From Spinacia oleracea (taxonomy: Eukaryota > Streptophyta > Magnoliopsida > Caryophyllales > Amaranthaceae): DNA of 64,000 nt. The notes below the pieces were generated by a model that was not told the origin of the DNA, did no database searches, and saw only the letters and a program-made list of their open reading frames with translations. The stretch lies in assembly GCF_020520425.1 (NCBI RefSeq), contig NC_079492.1, positions 102,335,157 through 102,399,156 on the forward strand, given 5' to 3'. The stretch's first letter is position 1, and each line of letters opens with the position of its first letter. The position numbers and the translations under genes were made by a program. Below are positions 11,289-23,640 of this stretch, piece after piece.

Positions 11289-12333
11289 TGAAGGAAATAT
11301 GTCCTTCACCCAAGGTGCATTAAGTCTAATACCAAGGTTCAGATTAATTGCGAACAATTAATTCAGTGAGATCAAGTGATCGGGACAGCTAGCTGGAGCA
11401 ATGCTTCCGATCAGTGAGTTCTAATGGATATTGAACTCACAACTTACTCTTGACTGAACCTACAAGGTCACACCAATGACACGTAACAGATCACCGGATT
11501 AAATGAATCGGAAATTCATTTAATAGCTTTTCGGGAATTAGTTGGAAACGTATTATACGATACGACCTTTGTCGGAATCGTATATCGTATCGCGAATATT
11601 CGTAAGCTGGGCGACACGAATATATCGTATCGTACGACGGTGATTCATCGTATACGAAACGATAAATAATATATCGGAAATATATTAAATCTCGAATACG
11701 AAGGGCATCGGAGTTGCCGGCCCGTCGAGCCAAGCAGGTAAGCGTGCAAGGCCCAACGAGCCAGCAAGCTCGCGAGCAAGCGAGGCAAGCCCATTGGGCG
11801 TGAGCACGCAACAGCAACCAGTAGCGCACAGCAGCGACGAGCGAGCAAGGCCCACGACCCAGCTGCTCGGCGCGCGCGCTGTGGGCTTCGGCCTGCAGTG
11901 TGTCGCTGGGCGCGGGCGTGTGTCCGTGTTGCTTGGCTCGCACGGCTTGCTAGCCGGCCTTGCTTCTTGCTTGGTCGGTTAGTAAGGTTAATGATATAAC
12001 CTTACAACCTTGTTTCCAACACACACACAATTCATACACTCAAAGCCTAGAGACACAGAGAACCCTAATTCTCTCTGTGCCTCTAAAGTGAGTTCTTCCC
12101 AAAAGCAAAGTATCTTGATCAATTGTCTAAGCTACGATTATCAAGATGGATCTGATCGTGTCGGTGAACCAAGTAGAGGAACGACAAGTGGAGTTCTTTG
12201 TTCGTGTTCGTTGACAGATTATTGTGGAAAACACGCTTCGAATGTAAGTTTGCTTAATCTGTGCTTTATACATGTTTCCTGGCTTTGGGGATTGTTCCGC
12301 ACATGTTATTATGTTTAACTGTATTCCCCAACA
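11289..12333 (+). repeat. Copia-1 3' LTR
   Basis: 1045 bp, collinear with 2922-3966 without gaps. By eye about 21 substitutions, of which 8 fall in the GC-rich block. It ends CCCCAACA and is followed by the GCTTT duplication. Confidence 0.95.
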
Positions 12334-13095
12334 GCTTTTTCCTATAAATACAGCCTCAAAACCGACGTGAACGGAACACACAATTCATAATCTGAGTATT
12401 GACTCCAACCCTAAGCCTAAGCCTCACGCTGCGAAATTGATCCCGCGTTCTGTCGCAATCGACCCAAAAGTCGAACAGAATGTATCCTGTCCCTTGTAGC
12501 TAAAGAATTAAGCCTAAATACTGGAACACTGCTCAGAAACCCGAGATTCGTTAGATAAAAGGAGAAATAGCAAAGCCAAGTGGTTAGTTTTCTGAGAACC
12601 GTGACGCACCTCTCAAGGGTGCGTCGTAATGTGTCCCTTCGCATGATTTAATCGCTTTCATCACCCTTTATAAAATTGTTAAACTATTAATTTGATTGAT
12701 CTATCACGCCTAATAAAGATAATATCTTGGACAAAAGAACTATCATGCTAGGTACCTTAAATCAATCTAAACAAGATAATCACGATCGATTTAGTATTAT
12801 GTGTTGCATATTGCTAAAATCAATTCAGAATAGTTTAATAGTTAACGCATGTCCCTTCAATTATTTATGCTGAGCTAGTAAGGATAACCTGCCTCTAGAG
12901 TTATCGATGAGCACTCCTCTCGATAGTTACAGTCCCCCGAACTCTCAATCTCTGCCCTGCGGGTGTACGTTGAGCGATCCCCACACCAGGGATCACAAGG
13001 GAACCTATGGCCGTCGTGGTCGAACATAATTGCACTCCCTTTATGTCACGATAACCGAGTTTTGTCAGTTTTTCTCATTGTCGTTAAAAACTGAA
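12334..13095 (+). mobile_element. Tat-like LTR, right part, with TATA box
   Basis: Resumes the LTR interrupted at 2921. A TATAAATA box at 12343-12350 lies 9 bp after the Copia-1 junction. The stretch matches 62202-63015 along its length (for example GGTACCTTAAATCAA, GGGATCACAAGG, GGGTTTTGTCAGTTTT-like words), with many substitutions. It ends just before a degenerate primer-binding site. The small open frames in it are not genes. Confidence 0.65.
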
Positions 13096-13156
13096 TGTCG
13101 ACTCCTATATTACTAGTCGATTGGGTGTAAACTCACAGGAAATCTAACTACACTTG
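13096..13156 (+). promoter_or_regulatory. Degenerate Tat-type primer-binding site and leader start
   Basis: CTGAATGTCGACTCCT at about 13091-13106 corresponds to CTGAATGGCGGCTCCACT at about 63013-63030. Both resemble decayed forms of the TGGCGACTC-type site used by plant Tat/Ogre elements. Copia-2 cuts the leader at 13156, and the leader resumes at 23537. Confidence 0.4.
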
Positions 13157-14548
13157 TGTTAGGTTATGATACATATGATATTACATAAATCATGCGGAAA
13201 CAACCATTAACCCAGGAATACATATTATTTACACATAATCATATAGCATAATTTAGATGCATACTCTTTGTTGCGTGCCCTCCCTAGCTGCGCCCGAACC
13301 GAGCAAGAACAAGTCTTTAGGACTCCAAGTGTCGTCCCTCCGTAGATAGTCCACAGCACGTCCGGATCCGCCTTAAGATTGACCAACTAGAATCGCCCTT
13401 AAGGTACTAGAATTTTCGGCACTTTTGAGCAAGATGTGTGACTGAATTTTTCTCTCAAAAACTCACTTTGAATACTTGAAAACTCGTTATAAATTGTGAA
13501 CCCAGGCCACATATTTATAGGGGTATGGAAAGAGAATTGGAATCCTATTAGGATACGAATTAATTAAACTTAGAATCCTACAAGAACTCTAATTAATTAA
13601 TTTATCAAATAGAATTAGGAATTTAATCATTAACCGAACTCTGCACGTTTTAGGAATCGTGCATGAACACAAACTCACACACACACACACGGCAGCCACG
13701 ATGGGCCGCCCATGCGCGTGCGTGCGAGCAACAGCCCACGCAGCGAGGCCCACGCAGCCGCGGCCTTGGCGCGCGCTGGGCCTGCCTTGCGGTAGGCCTG
13801 GGCGCTGCCTTGGCTGGGCTTGTGGCGCGCGTTTGGCTTGCTGGGCGATGGCCTGGCTTCGAGCTGGGACCTCGTCCGGCAGGCCTCGTCTGATGCTTAT
13901 TCGTACGATACGCTTCCGATTAAATTTCCGATTCCGGAATTCATTTCCGATACGAACAATATTTAACATTTCCGATTCTGGAATTAATTTCCGTTTCGAA
14001 CAAATATTTAATATTTCCGTTTCCGGAATTATTTTCCGATTCCGATAATATTTCCGATTCTGACAATATTTCCGTTTCCGGCAATATTTCCGATTCTGGC
14101 AATATTTCCATTTCCGATAATATTTTCCGATACGTACCATGTTTCCGTTTCCGGCAACATCTACGACTTGGATAATATTTATATTTCCGATACGATCCAT
14201 ATTTCCGTTTCCGGCAATATCATCGTTTCCGGAGTATTCATTTCTTGCTTGTGACGATCTCAGCTCCCACTGAAACCAAGATCCGTCGATTCCGAATATT
14301 CATAGATGGAGTATTTTAATGCCATTAAATACTTGATCCGTTTACGTACTATTTGTGTGACCCTACGGGTTCAGTCAAGAGTAAGCTGTGGATTAATATC
14401 ATTAATTCCACTTGAACTGAAGCGGCCTCTAGCTAGGCATTCAGCTCACTTGATCTCACTGAATTATTAACTTGTTAATTAATACTGAACCGCATTTATT
14501 AGACTTATCATAGAATGCATACTTGGACCAAGGGCATTATTTCCTTCA
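13157..14548 (-). repeat. Copia-2 3' LTR (left)
   Basis: In plus-strand reading it begins TGTTAGGTTATGATAC and ends ATTATTTCCTTCA; in element sense it starts TGAAGGAAATAATGCCC. It holds an array of TTTCCG/TTCCGG words (about 13905-14230), a GC-rich block (about 13685-13900) and a TATAAATA on the minus strand near 13512-13519. Confidence 0.94.
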
Positions 14549-14563
14549 GTCTCCCACTTGTCC
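14549..14563 (-). promoter_or_regulatory. Copia-2 polypurine tract
   Basis: On the minus strand GGACAAGTGGGAGAC directly abuts the LTR. It is nearly identical to the Copia-1 tract, which confirms the orientation. Confidence 0.85.
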
Positions 14564-15599
14564 TTAGGGACAAGTGTGCATTTCCGAATTCCTTTGTCGC
14601 TCGATGCTTGCTCTTGAACATAAGGTAAGAGTTGTCATCCTTATTATGTCCAGAGGTGTTCCTCGGTTTCAGAGTTCAACTGATCAAATAAACAGATAAT
14701 CATAGCCTATGATTCATCCGAGCACGGCCATGCATTTCACAGTTTGTAGCTCTCCGAGTGGCCTTGTACAACTTTTAAGCATCTCATCCCGATTTATGGG
14801 AGGACAATCCCAATCTTGCGATCTTGAGATTAGACTTCGTTTGATAGGTGATTACCTGAGCGTTGCCTTTATAGCCTCCTTTTACGGTGCGACGGTTGGT
14901 CAACGTCAAAGCAACCAGTTCTCAAACAAGTAATCCCAAATCACTCAGGTATTGAGGATTTAGTGTCTAATAATTTAATGAAATTTACTTATGACAGATT
15001 TTCATCTCTTACAGTAAAGTTTCATAGGTCTTGTCCGATACTAATCTTCCCAAAGTAAGTATCTATGCAAATGATTATGACATTGCCATGTCTCCATAGT
15101 TCAAGAAACAGAACTACTAGTCATCTTGCATTCTAATCGTCTAACGTTTTCTATGCGTCCAATTTTATAGAAAACTCCGATTAGGGACCATTTTCAACCT
15201 TTGACATTCAAGTTCACTTGATAGACATTTCTTAGTCACAGGACTGGTCCTGACAGTCTATCTTGAATATATCGTCAAATTGAAGGGACTCATCATTTAA
15301 TACTAAACCAAGATTAAATGGAATATGAAAATACATTTCATATATGATAAATGTTCAACCCCAATGTTTTATAACCATGGGCCTCAAACCCATCTTCTAA
15401 AACAATTCATGGAATTCAAAGCTATGCTTGATTTCCAGTGCTACAACGTGAGTGTTGCTTCTCACTTGTTGCATAGGTTTAGTTATCATGCTTTGACAAT
15501 CTTAATATCCTTTTCATCGAATGTTCTTCGAGATATGATGATAAGAACTTTTCGAGTTTGTTTATTATGTGATCTAGTCTTTCTTACTTCGATGGTGGT

Positions 15600-18500
15600 T
15601 TTACTCACTTTGCAATGAAGAACCATCAAGTTAGCAGACGTTTTTCTTGCTTCAAGAGTGGTTCTACGCATTTTTCAATGAAGAACCATCAAGCCAGCAG
15701 ATAGGTGATCTACCCAAGTTTAGTGAAGAACTTTAAACAACCCTGTTTTATTGCTTCTTAGGCAATAATTACTTTTACTTCAACTGTATAGGTTGCTAGT
15801 GATGCTTTGTTCGGATTTACCTATCCAAGCAGTTCATAGATATGTGGAAGACTCTCCAACTATATCTTAGAACATAGAAATTTTTATTTTAATTTCCCAC
15901 GCAACAACTCATGGTCTCCAACCCATGTTGCCATTTTCAAAACACGATGCTCTATAGCTCGTCCTTATCAATGGTTAACTCCAAAGGGTCTTGCTTGATC
16001 CTTTGCCAGTGTTTATGCGTGTAGCATCAATATTTAGCATATCTTTATTTCCTTGAATCAAGAACTATTCCTATGTACCATTTCAAGTACCATAAGTATT
16101 CTTGATCTCAATCTAGTTGATCTTCACTTAGATCAATAGAGATTGGTATATGTTCGTCATGCCTAAAGTCATACGATACGTTTTTTCGATCCTCATATTA
16201 TATCATACATGATAAATTCTTTTGCAGAATATTTCCCAATTGAATTCTATTCATGTAACTTTAGCTTATCTAGTTTCAGTAGATACTAAATTCAGCTAAA
16301 TTCTTTGACATATAATATAGGTTAAGAATCTCATTTAGACTCTTTGATGTTTAACTTAGTAAATGCTTATACATAGTTCAAACATCCTTTACTTAGATTT
16401 ATTCACATGGGTCGAATATCTCCAATGGAGACTTTCGTGTTTGATTTAGTAAATGCCATTACTTAATCCAAAACAATATCATAAGATCTTTGTAAATAGA
16501 TCTTAATACCCAGTATGTACTAAGTTTCGCCATGGTCCATCATTTATGAATTATTTCAAATCTAAGTCATTAGCATTTGAATGTTATTTCACAATAGAGA
16601 GATATGTGTGTAATACACATAGGACCAATTAAGTTTTAAGTACTCCCACTAAACTTCTTATATATCTATAAGAATCATGTATATTTTATGAAACTAAAAT
16701 GCTTATTAGCTTCACTTAAAATACAGTTCCAATTCCCAATTGCTTGCTTAAATCTGTACTTAGATTTTATAAGCTAGCTTTCCTTTTCAAGCATTTATTT
16801 GGATCCACAAATCCTATGACATACCATGTACATAGTTTCTTCCAACATTTGATTGAGGAATACGTTTTGTCATCCAATTGCTATATGTACCAATATGCAA
16901 TCATTGCTTGAATTATAGACTTGAGCATTACGATTATGCATGAGGTTTCAACACAATCCACACCGTGAATTTGCTTGTAACTTTTAGCAACTAATCTAGC
17001 TTTGTGTGTGAACACAATTCAATGTTTGATGGTTTTTATCCTTTAAAACAAACTTGCAACCAATAGGTGTGAAACTATTCTTGCAAATCAACAAAATTTC
17101 AATTTTGTCATCAAAACATTGAGTATGTTTTATGGCCTCTAACCATTTAAACATATAGTCTATATATGGCCTCTAACCATTTTAGGGAATCTGGGTTTCG
17201 TCATAGCTTTCTTACAAGTCACTTCTTTTAGTTTGACTGCAACTTGTAGGTTTCTTTACTATCTAATAGAAGAATTGCATAGTTTCACTGACCTGAACTC
17301 CATGTTTCTTCACTATCTAATAGAAGAATCTCATAGTTTCAGTGACTTGAATTCTATGCCTACTTGGGTATAGAACATCAAACAATAGAATATCAATAGC
17401 CACTTGAAAGTCCTTTGAATATTCTGTTCTCCTTGAAGCACTTGTAAAGTCTTCTAAGAGATGTCTATTCTTTAAAGCCACTTGTAAAGTCCTTACAGAA
17501 TAAGTTCGGATTTTCTGAAGCACTTCGAAAAGCCTCCGGAATGTCCGTTTATGTTTGTTGTTTGCCTCGAAGACTTTCGAGGTCTATTTTCTCCCACTTG
17601 TCATTTTGGAAACGAATCTCCAAAAGGACATCATTTCGAGCAAACAAACATTATGTTCTCAAAAATTCGTGGTAGAAACAATACCCTTGTGTCTCATTTG
17701 AATAAATCACAATGAAACATATATCTATACTTGGGCCTTAGTTTGTCGAATGACAAACACTAAGCTCCCACTGAGTTTAGCAACTCTTTAGATATATTTA
17801 ATTGAAAAGATATCCTGAAATTACTTTTCAATAGCTTTGACGAATTTGGTTTAGTTTGGTGGTAGTTGAGCATTTTGTTATAGAAATTATAGGAAAAGTC
17901 TTTATGATTCATCATTGATCGAATCAAGTACTAATTGACTTCGATTATTCCAACTAAGATATGCCATATCTTATGGACCTAGATTGTGAAATTACACCAC
18001 ACAATCATTGATGATCATATTTGGTCTCAAGTAATCATCAACATGATCTAACCTAGATCTTTATGATTTCTTACCAAGTGGATTTTATACTTCGAATCTT
18101 TGAACTAGCCAAACAGATTCAACTTATATCACATTTGAGTAAATAAAACTATATTCACTCAAATCCATGTGAAATAATAAAGTCATAAAACCTTTCTTTA
18201 GCTTTGAACTCTATCGTCTAGGCGTTCTAACAATAGTTCATATTCTTTGTTACTTTCAACAAGTAAGACTACCTTGTCTTAAGTTGATCTAGAAATCAAC
18301 CAACTTTCAAATGTCCATTAAAATAGAGCTTTTGAATGTTAACTTGTTGATATGGTCTAAGCAACAATGCCAAAGATTAGTGGAACTCAAATCAAGAAGT
18401 TGATTTGAACCTAGTAAAGTTCTTTAAAGAGTTGTTTGTTTTAATCAAGCATATTGACTCAATCTGTAATTGACCATTTCATTCAAATAAACAAACAAAC

Positions 18501-19360
18501 ATTGTTTTTGTTTTTCTTGAATGTGAGTCTTTCTGTGTTTGAAAACAGAAATTTAGGTATGTTGATTATGGAACAAAATAGCCATTAAGTTCCAGCCTTT
18601 GAAAGGACTTAAAACAAACTAGATGACCCTACAAATAATGTAGCATTGCCATGCTTCATTTCCCACTTGTAGGTCATTAGTGTATCCTAGCTTCCATTGT
18701 TTGAGTTATTACCGAAGTAAGAACCTCAAGCGGTATATGATACCACGGAAGTTTGATTGCTAGGTTACTTCTCTTTAAACATAAACTTATAGGTAGAAAC
18801 GGAATCGTAAATTCCTTTCATTTGTTCCTCGTTTTCCTATTTCTTGTACCCTTTCTTATAGTCTTAAGAATTGAATTCTTTAGTGTTGACTTTTATACTT
18901 TGTTAGACATGTCCAATGTCACCAACAAGGTTCTTTACCATTTTAATTTAGGTTGAATATTTTGTTTCAACTAGATGATCTTACCAGAAGCTTCTAAAGT
19001 TCTCTAAGCATCGATCTATTCGAATGTCTAGGGATTAGACTCATTCGAGAAATAAATGGACAAAGATATTAGGTTGTTAACCATTGGTAAGGCTGAGCGT
19101 TTAAACTCAATGCTTTATGATCTCAAAACTACATTGTATTTTGAATTCACAAGCACCAATTGGTTTGCCATTCGATTTTGATATTCGAAAACAACCATAT
19201 AAGTCGATATAAGAAACGTACATTTTAAATTGCTCACTTTCTCTCTTTTCCGTGAATCGTTCTTGGATTCACTACCAATCGAGGAAATTTACTGTTACCT
19301 TTCTAAAAGGATTTATTGCAGTGCAAGATATTTAATTATAAACAATAATTAAAACATACA
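15600..19360 (-). pseudogene. gag-pol: Copia-2 gag-pol, heavily decayed
   Basis: No long frame survives, but minus-strand reading shows copia landmarks. There is a gag start-like FLDW region near 19310. A protease-region remnant (NDLQ...VGNEA-like) lies near 18650-18700. The reverse transcriptase entry (EWLEAM-like) is near 17131-17150, with a second copy of the same 17 bases at about 17166-17183. The GCKWVFK, LVAK.YKQ and MLKSI-like segments lie between about 17090 and 16900. All are interrupted by stops and shifts. Boundaries are approximate. The decay contrasts with the near-identical LTRs, so this copy must have been mobilised by proteins supplied by another element. The YVDD motif could not be found by eye. 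Confidence 0.75.
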
Positions 19361-22130
19361 TTGAAGCATGCAAAGTCTAAACATTTATCATGAATAATAA
19401 CTTGAAATTAAAGCAACCATGCAATTCAAACAAGTTATTAGCATTTTATTCGATTTTATTGTTCCGGAAGGTGTGAATAAAATGATTCCAAGACCCTAAA
19501 ATCATTGAAGAACTAAGCACAGTTTGTCGACTTAATCCTAGAACATCTTAGGTAAGCAAAAGCCTTTTGCTAATAGTCTAGAAACTATTCTTGGTTGATA
19601 GGTACGTCTAAGAACTTATTAGGTAAACCTATCGATTTTGCCACGACATAAAAGGACTCCTTACTTATATCGTTGAGTTTCACCAAAACTAACATGTACT
19701 CACAATTGTTTGTGTACCTTGCCCCTTTAGGACCAATAAGTAACACCTCGCTGAGCGAAAACTATTACTAGATTGATGTAAAGGATATCCAAGCAAGTGT
19801 ATATTTTGGCATGGCACCTTTTAACTCAATTTTTAAGTTTGGAACTTAAGGCTCTTACTATGTTGGTTAGATTTTAAGTGAACTAAAATCCTTAATCATG
19901 CAACATAATCAAGCTTTTGATCTCATGCATCTTAAGACATATTTAAAAGCAATAAATAACTTAAAACATGCATAAGATAAATGTGATCTAGTATGGCCCG
20001 ACTTCATCTTGAAGCTTTGACTTCAAAGTCCGTCTTGAAAATCTCCGTGGGAGGCACCATTTTCTTCAAATAGGATAAGCTATAACTAATTACAACTATT
20101 TGATGGTTCGCAGACCATATTTGAATTGAAAAATAACTTTGGTACTTTAGACCAATTATATTCAAATTAACGGTACGCAGACCATATTTTCTATCCTATT
20201 TGGGCCATACTAGTCACTTCATAACCTGCAAAACAGTACATATACAATATATATACCATTCACCCATTCATTATCATGAATGGCCCACATAGCTGGTTAG
20301 TAAAACACATTATGCATCACGTAAACATTTGCAGCAATTAATCAAGGGCACCAATAATCTACCAATTATTCAGTCCTTATTAATTCTAATCAAGTTGTTT
20401 TAACCTTAAGGATTTGTAGACCTAATCAAGAGTTTATGACTAAAAAGCGCTCCCACTTAAACCAATAAATTTATATGCTTTACTAATTTTAAACATAAAA
20501 ATGTATTTCTAGTCTAACCGGAAACATACAAATTTAATTAAAATTTAAAGCTCATATGAATTTATAATTGAATCCAAAAAGTTTAATTTAATTTCAGTAG
20601 TATTTAAATTAATTCATGATTTTAATTTTAGTAAAATAATTAGAATAAATAAAATTTATTATAATTACAATATTCAAAATTAAAATCCTAGAAAATAATT
20701 TAAATTATTAATTTTAAAATTAATTAAAATTACGTAAACTGAAAATTTCAAATTAAACATTCAAAACGATCTAATCGTAACGCAAACACCCTACGCATTG
20801 CACGCCCATGGGCCGCACGCACACAACCATTGCTGGCCATGTGCGCGCAACCCATGCGCTCGTCGCATAGCTGCTGCCTCTTCCATCGCAAGCCATCGCA
20901 CGCTGTGGTGCTCGCTGCGCGCGCGCCAGCGCTCGACGCACGCGAGCCATCGCTCGCTGTGCGCGCTCGCCAGCGCTCGCTGCGCGCGCTCCACCGCTCG
21001 CTGTGCGCGCGAGCCATCACTCGCTGTGCGCGCGACATCGTTCGCTAGGCGCGCGACATCGCTCGCTGTGGGCGCGAGCAACGCTGGGCGCAGCGCTCGT
21101 GGCACGCGAGCTTGGGCTCGCTGCGCGCGAGGCTGCGCACTCTTGCGCGTGGCAGTGCGCGTTGTGGCGCAGCTCGCTTGCTGCCCACACGCGACTGCCT
21201 TGGCTTGTCTTTCGCCCATGCCCATTTGTTCATAGCTCGTGGCCCACGACACAAGGCAGGGCTGCTGCCTTGTGCTCGTGCACCGTGCCTTGCTCATTGC
21301 ATTGGTGCCGCACGGGCGACGAGCTCCCTTGCTCGTCGTCGCATGCCCGCACTATACAACACCCCTTAAGGGTAACACGAAGCGTCCATTGCTTTGTGCG
21401 TGCAAGTTATATGAACGAATCGCATAAAAATTTAAAATTTATATTTAAAATTAATGACAAATTAATAAATAATATTAATTTCATAATTTTAGGGCGAAAA
21501 ATCGAAAATTTATTATTCAATTGATTTCCGATTGTCATGGATTCAAGTCTAGGTCATAAAAATTTAAAATTTATCATAAATTTACAATTTTTATGGTGGT
21601 TTTTAATCATAGGTTTCTAATTAAATTATAATTAATTATGAAAATCAAATTAATTCTAAATTATTCTAATTTTCAACAAATTAATCATAATTACAAATTA
21701 GATTGCATAATTAACAAGGCTAGGCATTCAAACTTGTTAAACATATACAGTAGGTCAATCAAAAATTCAAGATTTATCAACAAGAATCGCAAATATTTAA
21801 TTTAACATCTTAAATTTACGAAATTTTGCATTCGAAAAACTAAAACCTTCGAAAAGTCATAGTTAGGCTTCGAATTTGAGAATTCTGGGTTCGGCAGAAA
21901 AATATTTTTTTTGTCAAAATTTTAGAATGCCTTTTACATGCGGAATTGACACAAAAATCACTCGATTTGGATGAGTAACGAAGAAACTGCCGAAAAACTG
22001 CGTACGTATAATTAAATAAACGCAATTTGCAATTAATTAACAATTACGAAAATTAATCACCCCTTTTAATTCTTGCAAATTTGTAATATTTAACCATGTT
22101 CATGCAATTTAGATTATGAAAATAATAAGG
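19361..22130 (-). other. Copia-2 leader with GC-rich block
   Basis: Mostly very AT-rich noncoding DNA. A GC-rich, CpG-rich block at about 20770-21350 consists of degenerate repeats of CGCTCGCTGTGCGCGCGAG-like words. It keeps six frames partly open and gives Ala/Arg-rich pseudo-ORFs on both strands, which I reject as genes. A diverged copy of the left flank of this leader (from about 21325) reappears at 59541-60360. Confidence 0.7.
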
Positions 22131-22145
22131 GGCTCGTGATACCAC
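22131..22145 (-). promoter_or_regulatory. Copia-2 primer-binding site
   Basis: The minus strand reads GTGGTATCACGAGCC immediately after the LTR. This is an initiator-Met type site with the same extra base seen in Copia-1. Confidence 0.85.
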
Positions 22146-23536
22146 TGTTAGGTTATGATACATATGATATTACATAAATCATGCGGAAACAACCATTAAC
22201 CCAGGAATACATATTATTTACACATAATCATATAGCATAATTTAGATGCATACTCTTTGTTGCGTGCCCTCCCTAGCTGCGCCCGAACCGAGCAAGAACA
22301 AGTCTTTAGGACTCCAAGTGTCGTCCCTCCGTAGATAGTCCACAGCACGTCCGGATCCGCCTTAAGATTGACCAACTAGAATCGCCCTTAAGGTACTAGA
22401 ATTTTCGGCACTTTTGAGCAAGATGTGTGACTGAATTTTTCTCTCAAAAACTCACTTTGAATACTTGAAAACTCGTTATAAATTGTGAACCCAGGCCACA
22501 TATTTATAGGGGTATGGAAAGAGAATTGGAATCCTATTAGGATACGAATTAATTAAACTTAGAATCCTACAAGAACTCTAATTAATTAATTTATCAAATA
22601 GAATTAGGAATTTAATCATTAACCGAACTCTGCACGTTTTAGGAATCGTGCATGAACACAAACTCACACACACACACACGGCAGCCACGATGGGCCGCCC
22701 ATGCGCGTGCGTGCGAGCAGCAGCCCACGCAGCGAGGCCCACGCAGCCGCGGCCTTGGCGCGCGCTGGGCCTGCCTTGCGGTAGGCCTGGGCGCTGCCTT
22801 GGCTGGGCTTGTGGCGCGCGTTTGGCTTGCTGGGCGATGGCCTGGCTTCGAGCTGGGCCCTCGTCCGGCAGGCCTCGTCCGATGCTTATTCGTACGATAC
22901 GCTTCCGATTAAATTTCCGATTCCGGAATTCATTTCCGATACGAACAATATTTAACATTTCCGATTCCGGAATTAATTTCCGTTTCGAACAAATATTTAA
23001 TATTTCCGTTTCCGGAATTATTTTCCGATTCCGATAATATTTCCGATTCTGACAATATTTCCGTTTCCGGCAATATTTCCGATTCTGGCAATATTTCCAT
23101 TTCCGATAATATTTTCCGATACGTACCATGTTTCCGTTTCCGGCAACATCTACGACTTGGATAATATTTATATTTCCGATACGATCCATATTTCCGTTTC
23201 CGGCAATATCATCGTTTCCGGAGTATTCATTTCTTGCTTGTGACGATCTCAGCTCCCACTGAAACCAAGATCCGTCGATTCCGAATATTCATAGATGGAG
23301 TATTTAATGCCATTAAATACTTGATCCGTTTACGTACTATTTGTGTGACCCTACGGGTTCAGTCAAGAGTAAGCTGTGGATTAATATCATTAATTCCACT
23401 TGAACTGAAGCGGCCTCTAGCTAGGCATTCAGCTCACTTGATCTCACTGAATTATTAACTTGTTAATTAATACTAAACCGCATTTATTAGACTTATCATA
23501 GAATGCATACTTGGACCAAGGGCATTATTTCCTTCA
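22146..23536 (-). repeat. Copia-2 5' LTR (right)
   Basis: Nearly identical to 13157-14548. In element sense the order is TTTCCG-type motif array (23225 to 22905), GC-rich block (22890 to 22675), then TATAAATA (22508 to 22501), then R/U5. This LTR would drive transcription on the minus strand. Confidence 0.94.
22905..23225. promoter_or_regulatory. TTTCCG/TTCCGG motif array in Copia-2 U3
   Basis: A degenerate tandem array built of words such as TTTCCGTTTCCGGCAATA and TTTCCGATTCCGGAAT, with about 15-20 copies of the TTTCCG core, several forming the palindrome TTCCGGAA. The same array recurs at 13905-14230, 25895-26220 and 61190-61490 in the other LTRs of the family. Confidence 0.7.
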
Positions 23537-23640
23537 ACTTGATCTGACGACGTCACGCCCACGAGGGACGAGGTCATGCATTAGCCTCGTGCTTTTTCGA
23601 CCCCCTCACACCCACTAAGTTTTTATTTTGTTTTATTTGA
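23537..23640 (+). mobile_element. Tat-like leader remnant right of Copia-2
   Basis: Starts with the ACTTG duplication and contains TTTTTCGACCCCCTCACACC, matched by TTTTTCGACCCTCTTACACC near 63170 downstream of the other Tat-like LTR. No gag follows, so the element is truncated here. Confidence 0.45.

Larger units (their letters stand above)
2922..12333 (+). mobile_element. Copia-1: complete Ty1/copia element, 9412 bp
   Basis: Bounded by two 1045-bp LTRs and a perfect 5-bp target-site duplication GCTTT (2917-2921 and 12334-12338). The order is LTR, initiator-Met-type primer-binding site, long leader, gag-protease-integrase-RT-RNase H, 3' UTR, polypurine tract, LTR. This gene order, integrase before RT, defines Ty1/copia. 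The two LTRs differ at about 21 positions by eye, roughly 2%, which suggests an insertion of the order of one to two million years old at usual plant rates (inference). The polyprotein frame is broken twice, so this copy is not autonomous. It sits inside a Tat-like LTR. Confidence 0.95.
13157..23536 (-). mobile_element. Copia-2: Ty1/copia element, 10380 bp, decayed interior
   Basis: Bounded by LTRs of 1392 and 1391 bp and a perfect target-site duplication ACTTG (13152-13156 and 23537-23541). Orientation is minus: the primer-binding site lies left of the right LTR and the polypurine tract right of the left LTR. By eye the LTRs differ at only about five substitutions plus one 1-bp indel, about 0.4%, so the insertion is young. 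The interior holds only a heavily mutated gag-pol. It belongs to the same broad family as Copia-1, with shared LTR ends, leader and 3' UTR segments. It sits in the leader of the Tat-like element. Confidence 0.93.

Noticed and set aside
13589..14200. 203-residue minus-strand frame in the Copia-2 LTR, repeated at 22578-23189
   Set aside because: Encodes low-complexity NRKYCRK repeats from the TTTCCG array and then a GC-rich tail. It is antisense to nothing known and is better explained by the array.
20748..21524. Open frames up to 173 residues on both strands in the Copia-2 leader
   Set aside because: Repeated CGCTCGCTGTGCGCGC-like words create them. No domain is recognisable.
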